Made by a program: the position numbers and the translations under genes
Assembly (NCBI GenBank): GCA_019746135.1
Contig: JAIESI010000307.1
Location: 1-56,905, forward strand
DNA: 56,905 bases
Direction: 5' to 3'
DNA from: Xanthobacteraceae bacterium
GTDB lineage: Bacteria; Pseudomonadota; Alphaproteobacteria; Rhizobiales; Xanthobacteraceae
Notes under the pieces: model-generated
Databases searched by the model: none
Seen by the model: only the letters and a program-made list of their open reading frames with translations
What the model was told of the DNA's origin: nothing
Shown here: piece by piece, positions 32,727 to 41,399 of the stretch
Position numbering within the stretch: the first letter of the stretch is position 1
Layout: every line of letters begins with the position of its first letter

Positions 32727-34007
32727 CTATTGTTTCGCCGCCGCGGACCACCGCGCGATCTCGTCGGCGATGATCTTGCTGCCGGCCTCGCCCTTCTCGA
32801 TCGACAGCACGGCACGGCTGTTGTTGCTGTAGACGAACGGCACTCCGAGCCACGGCCGGTCTTTCAGAACCTGCATGTTGTGCTGCACGTCAAGCTCGAT
32901 GGCCGACAGGCCCATCAGGAAGAAGTCGTTGCTGACCTTGACGCGGGTGCCGGCGAGCTGCTGGCCGGAGACCTCTTCGTTCGGCTTCATCATCACCCCG
33001 ACCACGTCGAGAATGCCCTTGGTCGACGAGTCCGGCGGGATGTCGAATTTCACCTCGATGGTGTGGCTTGCGGGCAGCGCGCGGTCGAGGTTGCGGAGAA
33101 AGGTCATCGTCATGCTCAACGGCCGGTCGGGCAGCACGACCTGCGCGACAATCGTGTTGTCGCCGGCGTTGGCGCCGGTGCCGGGCTCGGTGCGCCACGT
33201 CACCCAGCCGGTATAGCTCTTGCCGGCCGGGGTCGAGGGATCTTCCTCGTAGAGGATCGCCTTCTGCGCGCCGGGCGGCGCGTTTTTCGGCAGCGGAGCC
33301 GGGGCGGCCGCCTGTGGTGCCACGGGCGCGGCTTGCTGCGGCGGCGCGGCCGGCGCGTTGCCGAAGGCGTCTGTCGGCAGGAACACGCGGGTCAGTTGCC
33401 AATCACCGGTCCAACGGAACAGCAGCACCATCGGTCGCTTCACGGTGTCGCTGTTGGGGCGGAGATCGACCCGGAAGGCGAACGGCCCGCCGGTGAAGAA
33501 CGCATAGCTGATGCGAAGCAGCTCAAGGCCGCGACCGGTTTTGCCTTCGGCCGCGGCGGGCGCGGCGTCCCAGCCGCGGTCGGTGAGCCGGGCGGACCGG
33601 ACCAGCTCGATCACCGCCCGCTGCGTGGCCAACGGCTCGACGGCGCTCGCGGGCGCATTCTCGCCGAGCCGCCGCGATCCCAGCATCACGCGCAGGTCTT
33701 CGCGCAAGCCCTGGCGCACCGAAGCCCAGTCGATGCGGCGCTCCAGCGCCACCGCGTCTTCGTTGTCAAGCGCCGACGACAGGTCGTAGAGCGCGAACGC
33801 CGCCCAGCCGCACCACACCAGCACGATCAGCAGCAGCCAGCCGGCGATCCGCCGCCAGCGCCGCGGCCGCCGCGGCGCGTCCGGCTCGAACGGCTTCTCG
33901 GGTGCGGGCGGCACCGGTCTGCGGTCCGGCATCGGGGCAGCCGGCCGCTCGGGGGCGCGTGTGCCGGGCGCCGTTCGGGGCTCGATCATGATTTCCGGCG
34001 TCGGCAT
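32727..34007 (-). CDS. DUF2939-domain membrane-anchored protein
   Basis: This 426-residue protein has a Pro/Arg-rich cytoplasmic N-terminus (residues 1-50), one transmembrane helix (IAGWLLLIVLVWCGWAAFALY) and then the DUF2939 signature LSSALDNEDAVALERRIDWASVRQGLREDL. A Pro/Ala/Gln-rich linker (APPQQAAPVAPQAAAPAP) leads to a second beta-rich domain ending WLGVPFVYSNNSRAVLSIEKG. Family function is unknown. GGGAG lies 10 bases before the ATG at 34007; an in-frame ATG at 33989 is the alternative. It precedes the Bug gene at 31720-32709 by 17 bases on the same strand, an association I cannot explain functionally. Confidence 0.82.
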   Translation of the reverse strand: MPTPEIMIEPRTAPGTRAPERPAAPMPDRRPVPPAPEKPFEPDAPRRPRRWRRIAGWLLLIVLVWCGWAAFALYDLSSALDNEDAVALERRIDWASVRQGLREDLRVMLGSRRLGENAPASAVEPLATQRAVIELVRSARLTDRGWDAAPAAAEGKTGRGLELLRISYAFFTGGPFAFRVDLRPNSDTVKRPMVLLFRWTGDWQLTRVFLPTDAFGNAPAAPPQQAAPVAPQAAAPAPLPKNAPPGAQKAILYEEDPSTPAGKSYTGWVTWRTEPGTGANAGDNTIVAQVVLPDRPLSMTMTFLRNLDRALPASHTIEVKFDIPPDSSTKGILDVVGVMMKPNEEVSGQQLAGTRVKVSNDFFLMGLSAIELDVQHNMQVLKDRPWLGVPFVYSNNSRAVLSIEKGEAGSKIIADEIARWSAAAKQ

Positions 34008-34100
34008 CCTCGGCAGACTCCCGGCGGCGGGGCCATGCCCGGATCATGCAACAAGAACAGCATGTTGCCAATTGCGGCGAATTCACACGCGAATACCGCG

Positions 34101-35069
34101 CTACTGTCCCATTGTGATCCCGAGCGTCCGCACGGCGCGGCCGAACGCGTCGCGCTCGCGGGTCAGGAAGGCGCGCACGTCCTGGGTGTCGCTCGGCTCG
34201 ACGCCCTGCAGCGCCAGCGCCTCGCGCAGCTTCGGATCGGACAGCGCGCGCAGCGTCTCGGATCGAAGCCGCGTGACGATCTCCGCCGGCGTGTCCTTGG
34301 GCGCGAGCATCACGGTCCAGCTCGCGAGGTCGAATTCCGGCACGCCCGCCTCCTTGAAGGTCGGCACATTCGGCAGCGCCGCTGAGCGCTTTTCGCCGGT
34401 CACCGCCAGCGGCTTGACCGCGCCGCTGTCGATTGCGGCTTTGCCGACCGCGACCCCGCCGTAGAACATGTCGAGGTGGCCGCCGACCACGTCGTTCACG
34501 CCCTGCGCGCCGCCGCGATAAGGGATGTGCGCGACATTGAGGTCGCGCAGTTTGTTCATCCAGGCGCCCATGAGGTGCGGCGGGCTGCCGACACCGCCGC
34601 CGAACGTGTATTTGCCCGGATTGGCGCGGACCTCGGCGATGAACTCCTGCAGCGTGTTGGCCTTGAAGTTCTTCGCCACCATCAGCACCACCGGCACCAG
34701 CCCGGTGACGGCGACCGGCTCGAAATCATCGATGGCCGAGTAGGTGAGGTGCTTGGCGATCTGCGGTGCCACGGCGGTTTCCGCGGTGTAGCCGACGAAC
34801 AGCGTGTAGCCGTCGGGCTTGGCGCGCAGCGCGCTCTGGATGCCGATCGTGCCGCTGGCGCCCGGCCGGTTGACGATGAGGAACGACTGGCCGGTCTGCT
34901 CGCCGAGCTTCTGCGCCACGGCGCGCGCGACGATGTCGGTCGAGCCCCCGGGACCGTAGGCGACGACGACTTCGACTGCGCGGTTGGGATAGGGGTGGGC
35001 TGATGCAGCCGGGCACAGGAGCGCCGCAATCAAGAGAGCGCCGCCAAACTTCTGCGCGAGAAGTCGCAT
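34101..35069 (-). CDS. Bug/TctC-family substrate-binding protein
   Basis: This 322-residue protein has the leader GGALLIAALLCPAASA and mature start HPYPNRAVEVVVAYGPGGSTDIVARAVA. The loops YGPGGSTD and VNRPGASGTIGIQSAL and the KPDGYTLFVG segment are well preserved. Unlike most family members it has Val-Asn rather than Glu-Asn before the RPGA motif (LIVNRPGA). GGGAGGCAT lies directly upstream of the ATG at 35069. The next gene upstream on the same strand, 97 bases away, encodes a ModA-like protein, and beyond that is a ThDP enzyme; the three may form a unit. Confidence 0.92.
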   Translation of the reverse strand: MRLLAQKFGGALLIAALLCPAASAHPYPNRAVEVVVAYGPGGSTDIVARAVAQKLGEQTGQSFLIVNRPGASGTIGIQSALRAKPDGYTLFVGYTAETAVAPQIAKHLTYSAIDDFEPVAVTGLVPVVLMVAKNFKANTLQEFIAEVRANPGKYTFGGGVGSPPHLMGAWMNKLRDLNVAHIPYRGGAQGVNDVVGGHLDMFYGGVAVGKAAIDSGAVKPLAVTGEKRSAALPNVPTFKEAGVPEFDLASWTVMLAPKDTPAEIVTRLRSETLRALSDPKLREALALQGVEPSDTQDVRAFLTRERDAFGRAVRTLGITMGQ

Positions 35070-35166
35070 ATATGCCTCCCGTCGATTGCGTCCCGTTCTC
35101 ATGCGGGTGCTGATCGCCGCAAGCTTGGCATCGCAGGCTCGTGATGCCAAGGCATGAGAATGGACG

Positions 35167-35871
35167 TCAGACCGGCTGAAGCCCGTGCGACGGCATCGCC
35201 GCGCGTACATGCGGCGCGAGGAGAAGCCTGATCAGCGCCGCAGCCTCCGTCGGCGCGGCGGCGGACTTGGTGACGCCGGCCGTGAACGTCGTCGTCTTGT
35301 TGAGCTCGTCGGGCAGCGGGCCGACCACATCGACGCCTTTCACCAGCATGTGTTCGCACAGTTGCTGGATCGCAATGTCGGCTTCGCCGCGTGCGACGAA
35401 CTCCGCGACCGGGCCGCCGTCGCCGAGCTTCGCCTTGGCCTTCATCGCGTCGGCGATGCCGAGACGCTCGGCGATGTTGATGAAGTGCACGCCGCTCGCG
35501 GCGCCGGTCGACGGATCGGTATAGGCGACCGCCTTCGCCGCCAGCAGCGCCGAGCGGACATCGTCTGCGGTTGCGATCTTCGGCCTGGGCGCGCCGGCGC
35601 GCACCGCCACGCCGACGATCGAGCTCGCGATGTTGTGCTCGGTCCCGCCGGCCGCCAGGCCTTCGTCGATCAGCGCCTTCATGGTTTCCGGCGTGATCAC
35701 CACCACGTCGGCTGTTTCGCCGGCGCGAACGCGCTTCACCACGGTGCCGGCCGGCGCATAGACCGGCGCAAACCCGAAGCCGGTCGCCTGCCGGTACTCG
35801 GGCTCGAATTGCTCGAACAGCCCCTTGAAGGCGACCGAAACCATCACGTTGAGATTGCGATTGCCGCTCAC
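35167..35871 (-). CDS. ModA-like substrate-binding-fold protein without signal peptide
   Basis: This 234-residue protein has the type II periplasmic-binding fold of the molybdate/extracellular solute-binding group: LNVMVSVAFKGLFEQFEPEY at the start, AGETADVVVITPETMKALIDEG, the DPSTGAASGVHFINIAERLG loop and GEADIAIQQLCEHMLVKGVD. It lacks any hydrophobic leader, so it should stay in the cytosol, unlike true ModA. The start is GTG at 35871; an in-frame ATG at 35844 would cut into the first strand. It lies 76 bases downstream of the ThDP-enzyme gene. Ser/Thr residues in the loops could bind an oxyanion or carboxylate, but the ligand is unknown. Confidence 0.8.
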   Translation of the reverse strand: MSGNRNLNVMVSVAFKGLFEQFEPEYRQATGFGFAPVYAPAGTVVKRVRAGETADVVVITPETMKALIDEGLAAGGTEHNIASSIVGVAVRAGAPRPKIATADDVRSALLAAKAVAYTDPSTGAASGVHFINIAERLGIADAMKAKAKLGDGGPVAEFVARGEADIAIQQLCEHMLVKGVDVVGPLPDELNKTTTFTAGVTKSAAAPTEAAALIRLLLAPHVRAAMPSHGLQPV

Positions 35872-35947
35872 GGGAGCCGTCCGTTCTGCTGGAATGAAAC
35901 CGGCCGCGCAGCTTGAAAGCGCGGCCGGGATGTTTGCGACCGGAAGC

Positions 35948-37699
35948 CTAGAGCTTCGTCACCCGCACGTGCAGGAGCGCGGCGCGGCCGCCGCGCACCT
36001 CCTTGACGCAACGCTCCACCGCCGCGGGCAGGTCGTCCGGATTGTCGACCTTCTCGCCATGGGCGCCGAACGCCTCGGCGATCTTGGCGAACTCCGCGTT
36101 CGGCATCAGGTCGGCCTGGAACTTCTCCGACGATTTGGCCTCGCCCTGCGGGAACACGCGCAGCGTCGACTCCTTCACCGCCGACCAGCCGGCGTTGTCG
36201 AGCAGCAGCACCAGGATCGGCAGCTTGTACTGCTGCGCCACCGAGAACACCGACGACGGACCGCCGAAGTAGAAGCCGCCGTCGCCGACGACCTGCACGC
36301 ACATGCTGTTCGGGGCTGCGAGCTTGGCGCCGAGCGCCATGCCGCCGGACCAGCCGAGGCCGCCGCCGCCGGAGCGGACGCAGGTGTTCGGCAATGGCCG
36401 CGTGAGCTGCATCGCACAGGCGCCGGCGTTGCGGACGCCTTCGTTGAACACCATGTCGTCGGGCTTGAGGTGCTTGTTCAGCTCCGCGAACAGGTAGTGC
36501 GGGTTGATCTCGTCGGGCTTGCCCTTGTTCGTAGCCATCTTGGCGACGCTTTCGCGCCAGGCGGCGCGCTCGGCGGTGAAGGCGGCGACCCGCTTGGCCG
36601 CGGCCTCCTTGAACTTCGGCGTGGCCTTGGCCTTCAGCGCTTCGAGCAACTGGCCGAGGATGACGCCGCTGTCGCCCTGCATGCGCAGGTTGCCCGGGAA
36701 CGTCCACATCGGCGACGCCGACTTCAGCGTGTCGACGTCGATATGCGCCCAGAACGACTTTTCACGGTGCGACACGTCGGCCGGGAACCAGGGAACGTCG
36801 ACGTCCACCAGCAGGCCCACGTCGGCCTTGGGCAGGTGCTTGTTCGGCGCGAAGCCGAGGAAGCAGGGGAACTCGTGCGAGATGTTGAAGGTGTAGTTGC
36901 CCTCGAACACCGCGATGCCGGCGAACGCCGACAGCTCCTCGATCAGCTTCGGCGCGCTCTTCGATTGTCCGGCGTAGCCGCAGATCAGGATCGGATGCTC
37001 GGCTGCCATGAGCTTGTCGGCGAGCTGCGCGATCATCGCCGGGTCGGCGCCGCCGCTCTGCGGCTGCGAGTAGTTGGCGGCCGCGTAGCTCCTGATCTGG
37101 TCGTTCGCCCACTTCTCGGTCAGCGTCTCGCGCTGCGCCATGAAGTAGACCGGGCCCGCCGGCTTGGTCTCCATGATGGTGTGGGCCCGCCGCAGCGCCT
37201 CCTTCACCACCACGCCCGACGGCAGCGTCCATTCCCACTTCATGTAGGGCCGCACCAGCGCGCCCTGGTCGATCGGCTCCTGCACGAAGTGCACATAGGT
37301 GTCGCGCGAGCCGACCAGTTCATTGCTGGAGGTGTAGGGCGCCTTGCCCGACATCAGCAGCACCGGCAGGCGCGAGCGGAACAGGTTGTGCATCGCATTC
37401 GCGGTGTTGGCGGTGCCGACGTCGACATGCACCAGCACCGCCTGGCCGCGGCCGGTCACCGCCGCATAGCCCATCGCCATGTGCGCCGCGGTGTTCTCGT
37501 GCGGGCAGAGCGTCACGTTCGGAACCTTCTCGCCGTTCTTCTGCCGCTCCGCCATCGCCTCGATGGTCGGCGCATGGTCGGTGCCGAAGTTGCAGAACAG
37601 GTGCTCGATGCCGAGCTCGTTCAGCCCCTCGATGAAGTAGTAGGCGGTGGAATGCTCGGGCGCGTTGCTGATCTTGGGGGCGGCGGCTGACTGAGACAT
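35948..37699 (-). CDS. Thiamine-diphosphate-dependent enzyme, acetolactate synthase-like
   Basis: This 583-residue enzyme has the three-domain layout of ThDP carboligases and decarboxylases. The N-terminal domain has the activating glutamate in TLCPHENTAAHMAMGYA; the centre is a Rossmann-like domain (HPILICGYAGQS); the C-terminal domain has the ThDP-Mg motif VVGDGGFYFGGPSSVFS running to LLLDNAGW (GDG to N). It resembles the group annotated acetolactate synthase large subunit or benzoylformate decarboxylase-like. No small regulatory subunit is adjacent, so a biosynthetic AHAS role is unlikely. Neighbouring binding proteins point to a catabolic 2-oxo acid as substrate (inference). The ATG at 37699 begins the family N-terminus. 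Confidence 0.9.
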   Translation of the reverse strand: MSQSAAAPKISNAPEHSTAYYFIEGLNELGIEHLFCNFGTDHAPTIEAMAERQKNGEKVPNVTLCPHENTAAHMAMGYAAVTGRGQAVLVHVDVGTANTANAMHNLFRSRLPVLLMSGKAPYTSSNELVGSRDTYVHFVQEPIDQGALVRPYMKWEWTLPSGVVVKEALRRAHTIMETKPAGPVYFMAQRETLTEKWANDQIRSYAAANYSQPQSGGADPAMIAQLADKLMAAEHPILICGYAGQSKSAPKLIEELSAFAGIAVFEGNYTFNISHEFPCFLGFAPNKHLPKADVGLLVDVDVPWFPADVSHREKSFWAHIDVDTLKSASPMWTFPGNLRMQGDSGVILGQLLEALKAKATPKFKEAAAKRVAAFTAERAAWRESVAKMATNKGKPDEINPHYLFAELNKHLKPDDMVFNEGVRNAGACAMQLTRPLPNTCVRSGGGGLGWSGGMALGAKLAAPNSMCVQVVGDGGFYFGGPSSVFSVAQQYKLPILVLLLDNAGWSAVKESTLRVFPQGEAKSSEKFQADLMPNAEFAKIAEAFGAHGEKVDNPDDLPAAVERCVKEVRGGRAALLHVRVTKL

Positions 37700-37951
37700 G
37701 AGACGGGTCCGATTGGTTATGGGTTATGGGGGCGAAAGCCGGTTTCCTCGGCCGCACTTTGCGATGGGGCGGAGGGCGATTCAAGCCGGGGTCGCTGCAT
37801 AGCCGGCTGGCCCGGGTGAAGCATTGTCGGCGTTCGCGCCGAAACTGCGCCCTGAACTCCCTTGATTTCGAGGCGCCGGGCGCACTCAACCCGTCGTTGT
37901 TCCGGTTCGCCATCCTTTCTATGATGCGAAGCCGACGATTGGGGGGCGATC

Positions 37952-39262
37952 ATGGCGAGTTCCGGCACGCGCATCTCCCGATGCGCACGGCGTATCGTAC
38001 TGGGCTTGTGGCTTTGCTCCTTGCAGGTTTTGGGCGCTGCCGCGAAGGATCTCGACGAGGAGGTGCGGTCGGTTTCGTCGATCGTCAATGACGCCTATGA
38101 CTACCTGCATCAAAATCCCGAACTGGGAAAACGGGAATTCAAGGCGCACGCATATATCAAGGCGGCATTGCAGAAGCTCGGCTACACCCAAATCGTCGAG
38201 TCGAAGCTTGCGCCCACCGCAGTGATTGCGGTTCTTGACACCGGACGTCCCGGTCCCGTGGTCGCGCTGCGGGCCGAAATGGATGCAAGACCGCTGAGCG
38301 AGGGCAGCGAGCCTCAACACCACGTGCCGCGCTCCCAGATCGATGGTGTCATGCACAACTGCGGACATGACTTCCACGCGGCGATGCTGCTCGGCACTGC
38401 CGCGATACTTGCCCGCAACCCCGACAAGCTGGCCGGAAAGGTTGTGTTTGTTTTCCAGCCGGCCGAGGAAACCGCCGGAGGCGCGGATGACATCGTCAAA
38501 GAAGGAATTCTGACGCAGCTTGGCGTCGAAAAAATCTTTGCCCAGCATGTGGCGGGCGGCGTGCCCGTGGGCGCCGTCAGCGTTTCTCCGGGCGCCGCGC
38601 TCGCTGGCAGCAGTACGTTCACCTTGAAACTGAAGGGCAGGGGCTCGCACGCGGCGGCGCCCTATGAGGGCGATGACTTGCCGCTGCTCGCAACTCACTT
38701 TGCGCAGGCCCTGTCGTACTTCCCGGCGAGGCGGCTCGACATCGCCAACCGGCCCGTCGTGGTTTCGATCGCGCGGATTGCCGCGGGCGGCGCGTCGAAC
38801 GTGCTGCCGGCCGAGGCGGAAATTGGCGGGACAATTCGCGCCTTCGAAGACATCGACCGCGAATACGACGGCGGTCCAGCGCTCGCGACCATGCTGAAGG
38901 ACATGGTTGACGGCATGGCGAAGGCGCACGGCGTGCAATACGAGTGGACGTTGCGCGCGGGAGCGCCGCCGACAGTCAATAACCCTCGGTTGTTCGCGGA
39001 AGTCACCCGGCCGTTGGCGCTGGTTTGGCCGGGGAGTCTGAATACGACGCCCTATCGCGGGATGTTTGCGGAAGACTTCGCTTTTTACACCAAGGGTTTT
39101 CCGGCCCTCTACTTCAGCCTTGGTATCGCCAAGGACGGGCTTGGCGCGGTTGGTGTGCACCGTGCGGAATTCACCATCCATCCGGAGGCGGCGGCGTACG
39201 GTGTCCGCCTCATGACCCTGCTTGCCCGAATAGGCACGACCGGGGCGGCAAACTGGCCGTGA
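37952..39262 (+). CDS. M20-family amidohydrolase, exported
   Basis: This 436-residue metallohydrolase has an N-terminal leader (IVLGLWLCSLQVLGAAAK) followed by an M20D domain of the IAA-amino-acid hydrolase / hippurate hydrolase type. Metal-site motifs are MHNCGHDFHAAMLLG, FQPAEETAGGADDI and AQHVAGG; the dimerisation domain follows (GRGSHAAAPYEGDD), and MFAEDFAFYTKGFPALYFSLG closes the site. These enzymes cleave N-acyl amino acids and peptides. A leader suggests periplasmic action, unusual for the group but seen in some environmental bacteria. It is divergent from the ThDP gene and convergent with the LLM gene, so it is a single-gene unit. Confidence 0.9.
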   Translation: MASSGTRISRCARRIVLGLWLCSLQVLGAAAKDLDEEVRSVSSIVNDAYDYLHQNPELGKREFKAHAYIKAALQKLGYTQIVESKLAPTAVIAVLDTGRPGPVVALRAEMDARPLSEGSEPQHHVPRSQIDGVMHNCGHDFHAAMLLGTAAILARNPDKLAGKVVFVFQPAEETAGGADDIVKEGILTQLGVEKIFAQHVAGGVPVGAVSVSPGAALAGSSTFTLKLKGRGSHAAAPYEGDDLPLLATHFAQALSYFPARRLDIANRPVVVSIARIAAGGASNVLPAEAEIGGTIRAFEDIDREYDGGPALATMLKDMVDGMAKAHGVQYEWTLRAGAPPTVNNPRLFAEVTRPLALVWPGSLNTTPYRGMFAEDFAFYTKGFPALYFSLGIAKDGLGAVGVHRAEFTIHPEAAAYGVRLMTLLARIGTTGAANWP

Positions 39263-39268
39263 TTGTGG

Positions 39269-40474
39269 CTACGCCGGCACCGCCTCCGCCGCCGGCACGC
39301 GCTTCACCTGATGCGCCTGCAGCCGCGGCAGCACGTCCTTGCCGAAGCGCCGGATCTGCTCGATGAACACGTCGTGCGCCATGGCGCCGACGTTCATGTT
39401 GAGCAGCAGGGTGTTGGCGCCCATCCGCTCGGCGCCCTCGATCAGGTTGTCGGCGACCTCCTTGGGCGAGCCCCAGGACAGTTCGCCGGACGAAATCTTC
39501 CGCTCGATGTCGGCCATGGTCGTCTTCTGCATGCCCTCGCGGTCGACGCCGACGCCGACCCGGTTCTCCGGCCGGATGTAGTCCATCGACGATGACGAGA
39601 GATATCCGGTGCCCTTCGGTGACGACGCCTTCTCCAGCGAGCCGTGGTGCCAGAGCGTGTGCACGAAGTAGAGATAGAACGGGCTGTATTCCTTGATCGC
39701 GGTTTCGCGGTCCTTCGCCACATAGGCGTCGGTGAAGTAGCACATGTGCTCCGGCGTGATGGCGTGCCCGTTGGCGCGGAGCTGTTTGGCGTAATAGCCG
39801 ACGATGTCCTGTGTCAGGCCGCGATGGTGATCGGGAATGACCGCGCTGAAATTGTGCTTGCCGGCCCACTCGATCGTTTCCTTCGAGCCGGTGAACGGCA
39901 CCCACACCGGCGGGTGCGGCTGCGTGTAGGGCCGCGGCCAGATCGCGATGTCCTTGTAGGACCAGAATTTGCCCTCATAGGAGAACTTCGGCTCGGTCCA
40001 GGCCTTGAGGATAATGTCGACGGCTTCCTCGAAGCGGGCGCGTGATTCACCCATGGAGACGCCATAGACGTTGTATTCGCGCGGCACGCCGCGGGCGAAG
40101 CCCGAGAGAATGCGCCCGCGCGACATGGTGTCGGCCATCGCCAGCTCCTCGGCGATGCGCAGCGGGTTGTGCAGCGGCACGAGGTTGCCGAGCATCAGGA
40201 ACTTGAGCTTCTTGGTGCGCTGCGCCGCGACCGCCGCCATCATGTTCGGCGAGTTCATCAATCCGTGCGGCGTGGTGTGGTGCTCGTTGAGGCCGACGCC
40301 GTCGAAGCCGAGCTTGTCCATCTCCTCCCAGGCCTGCAGGTGCTGCTCATAGGTCAGCGCCGCGATCTCGCGGTCGTAGTGATCGCTCGGCAGCGGGTAG
40401 GGGAGATACTTGGACGCTTTGTATTGATCGAAATGCTTGCCGTAGGGGAGCAGGTCGAAGATGAAGACTTTCAT
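39269..40474 (-). CDS. LLM-class flavin-dependent oxidoreductase
   Basis: This 401-residue luciferase-like protein starts MKVFIFDLLPYGKHFDQYK and includes WEEMDKLGFDGVGLNEHHTT, KLKFLMLGNLVPLHNPLRIAEELAMADTMSRGR (in two blocks) and GFARGVPREYNVYGV, the common FMN-binding arrangement. It is different in subgroup from the enzyme at 2.0 kb. It should use reduced flavin from a partner reductase. The ATG at 40474 is preceded by AGGACATT. Its stop is six bases from the stop of the M20 gene, so both 3' ends are packed tightly. The Ala/Val/Pro-rich tail (HQVKRVPAAEAVPA) is not conserved. The substrate is unknown. Confidence 0.9.
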   Translation of the reverse strand: MKVFIFDLLPYGKHFDQYKASKYLPYPLPSDHYDREIAALTYEQHLQAWEEMDKLGFDGVGLNEHHTTPHGLMNSPNMMAAVAAQRTKKLKFLMLGNLVPLHNPLRIAEELAMADTMSRGRILSGFARGVPREYNVYGVSMGESRARFEEAVDIILKAWTEPKFSYEGKFWSYKDIAIWPRPYTQPHPPVWVPFTGSKETIEWAGKHNFSAVIPDHHRGLTQDIVGYYAKQLRANGHAITPEHMCYFTDAYVAKDRETAIKEYSPFYLYFVHTLWHHGSLEKASSPKGTGYLSSSSMDYIRPENRVGVGVDREGMQKTTMADIERKISSGELSWGSPKEVADNLIEGAERMGANTLLLNMNVGAMAHDVFIEQIRRFGKDVLPRLQAHQVKRVPAAEAVPA

Positions 40475-40513
40475 TGCAATGTCCTGAAGCTCTGTCGGTG
40501 CCATTCATCCCGA

Positions 40514-40632
40514 CGTCATGGTCGGGCTTGTCCCGGCCATCCACGCCTTGGCCCCAAGGAAGGCGTGGATGCCCGGCACCATAGACGAGCGAAGCGACGT
40601 CGTCCTTCGGACGCCTAAGGCCGGGCATGACG
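40514..40632. repeat. Bradyrhizobium-type GTCATGGNCGGGCTTGTC palindromic repeat
   Basis: CGTCATG (40514-40520) and CATGACG (40626-40632) form the outer ends; CATCCACGCCTT (40538-40549) pairs perfectly with AAGGCGTGGATG (40560-40571). The wording (CGGGCTTGTCCCGGCCAT ... GCCGGGCATGACG) is that of a short interspersed repeat common between genes in Bradyrhizobium-like chromosomes. It lies between the LLM and crotonase genes, which are both on the minus strand, and could form a long RNA hairpin in a read-through transcript. Confidence 0.85.
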
Positions 40633-40640
40633 TTGCGCCG

Positions 40641-41378
40641 CTATCCGCGGGCCTTTCTGATTTCTTCCGCCGAGTTGATGGTGGCGTGCAGATTGCGCGC
40701 ATATTCCACCGCCCCGGCGGTCGGCATGTCGGGGCCGGTGCGGATGTATTCTTTCGCGCTGGTGAGCGAGATGCGCGGCGCCTTCAGCATCGCCGCGGTG
40801 AGCTTGTCGACATGAGCGTCGAGCTGCGCCGCCGGCACCACGTCGCTGACGATGCCGTAGGAGAGGGCGCGCTCAGGGCTCACCTCGAACATCGAATAGA
40901 CCAGGTAGGCCATCGCCTTGCGCGGCACGCGGTCGACGAACGACGACATCACCATGGTCGGCATGATCTGGTGCGCCATCTCGGGCACCGAGAATTTCGC
41001 CTGATCGCTGGCGATGGTGATGTCGCAGGCGGCGGCGATGGCGCAGCCGAAGCCGTGCGCGCCGCCCTGCACCACGGCGATGATCGGGATCGGGCAGCCG
41101 CGCATCGCGCCATAGGCGTCGAACACCACGTCGGAGAAATTGCGCCGGGTGTAGGCGGTGGGCTCCGGGCTCGGCCGCGCGCCCATGCCGGCGCGGCCGA
41201 CGCAGAAGTCCTTGCCCGCGCCGCGCAGCACCACGATGTCCGACGTCTTCGGTGCCTCGTCGATCATCTTGGTGAGGCGGGTCACCATGTCGTCGGTCAC
41301 CGCATTGCCGCGGTCCGGCGCGTTGAGCGTGATGCGCAGGATCGATCCGTCCTGCTTCACCAGAATGTCGTCAGCCAT
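40641..41378 (-). CDS. Enoyl-CoA hydratase/isomerase-family protein (crotonase)
   Basis: This 245-residue crotonase-fold enzyme shows the N-terminal ILRITLNAPDRGNAVTDDMV, the first oxyanion-hole loop DFCVGRAGMG, the second QGGAHGFGCAIAAACDITIAS, and FSVPEMAHQIMP with a glutamate at a usual catalytic position. Such enzymes act on acyl-CoA thioesters (hydration, isomerisation, hydrolysis). GGAGGGACGAG precedes the ATG. It lies 21 bases downstream of the molybdenum-hydroxylase large subunit stop on the same strand, so the two genes are likely co-transcribed, hinting that the hydroxylase acts on a CoA thioester. No CoA ligase is seen in the window. Confidence 0.88.
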   Translation of the reverse strand: MADDILVKQDGSILRITLNAPDRGNAVTDDMVTRLTKMIDEAPKTSDIVVLRGAGKDFCVGRAGMGARPSPEPTAYTRRNFSDVVFDAYGAMRGCPIPIIAVVQGGAHGFGCAIAAACDITIASDQAKFSVPEMAHQIMPTMVMSSFVDRVPRKAMAYLVYSMFEVSPERALSYGIVSDVVPAAQLDAHVDKLTAAMLKAPRISLTSAKEYIRTGPDMPTAGAVEYARNLHATINSAEEIRKARG

Positions 41379-41399
41379 CTCGTCCCTCCGTGCCGCCGT

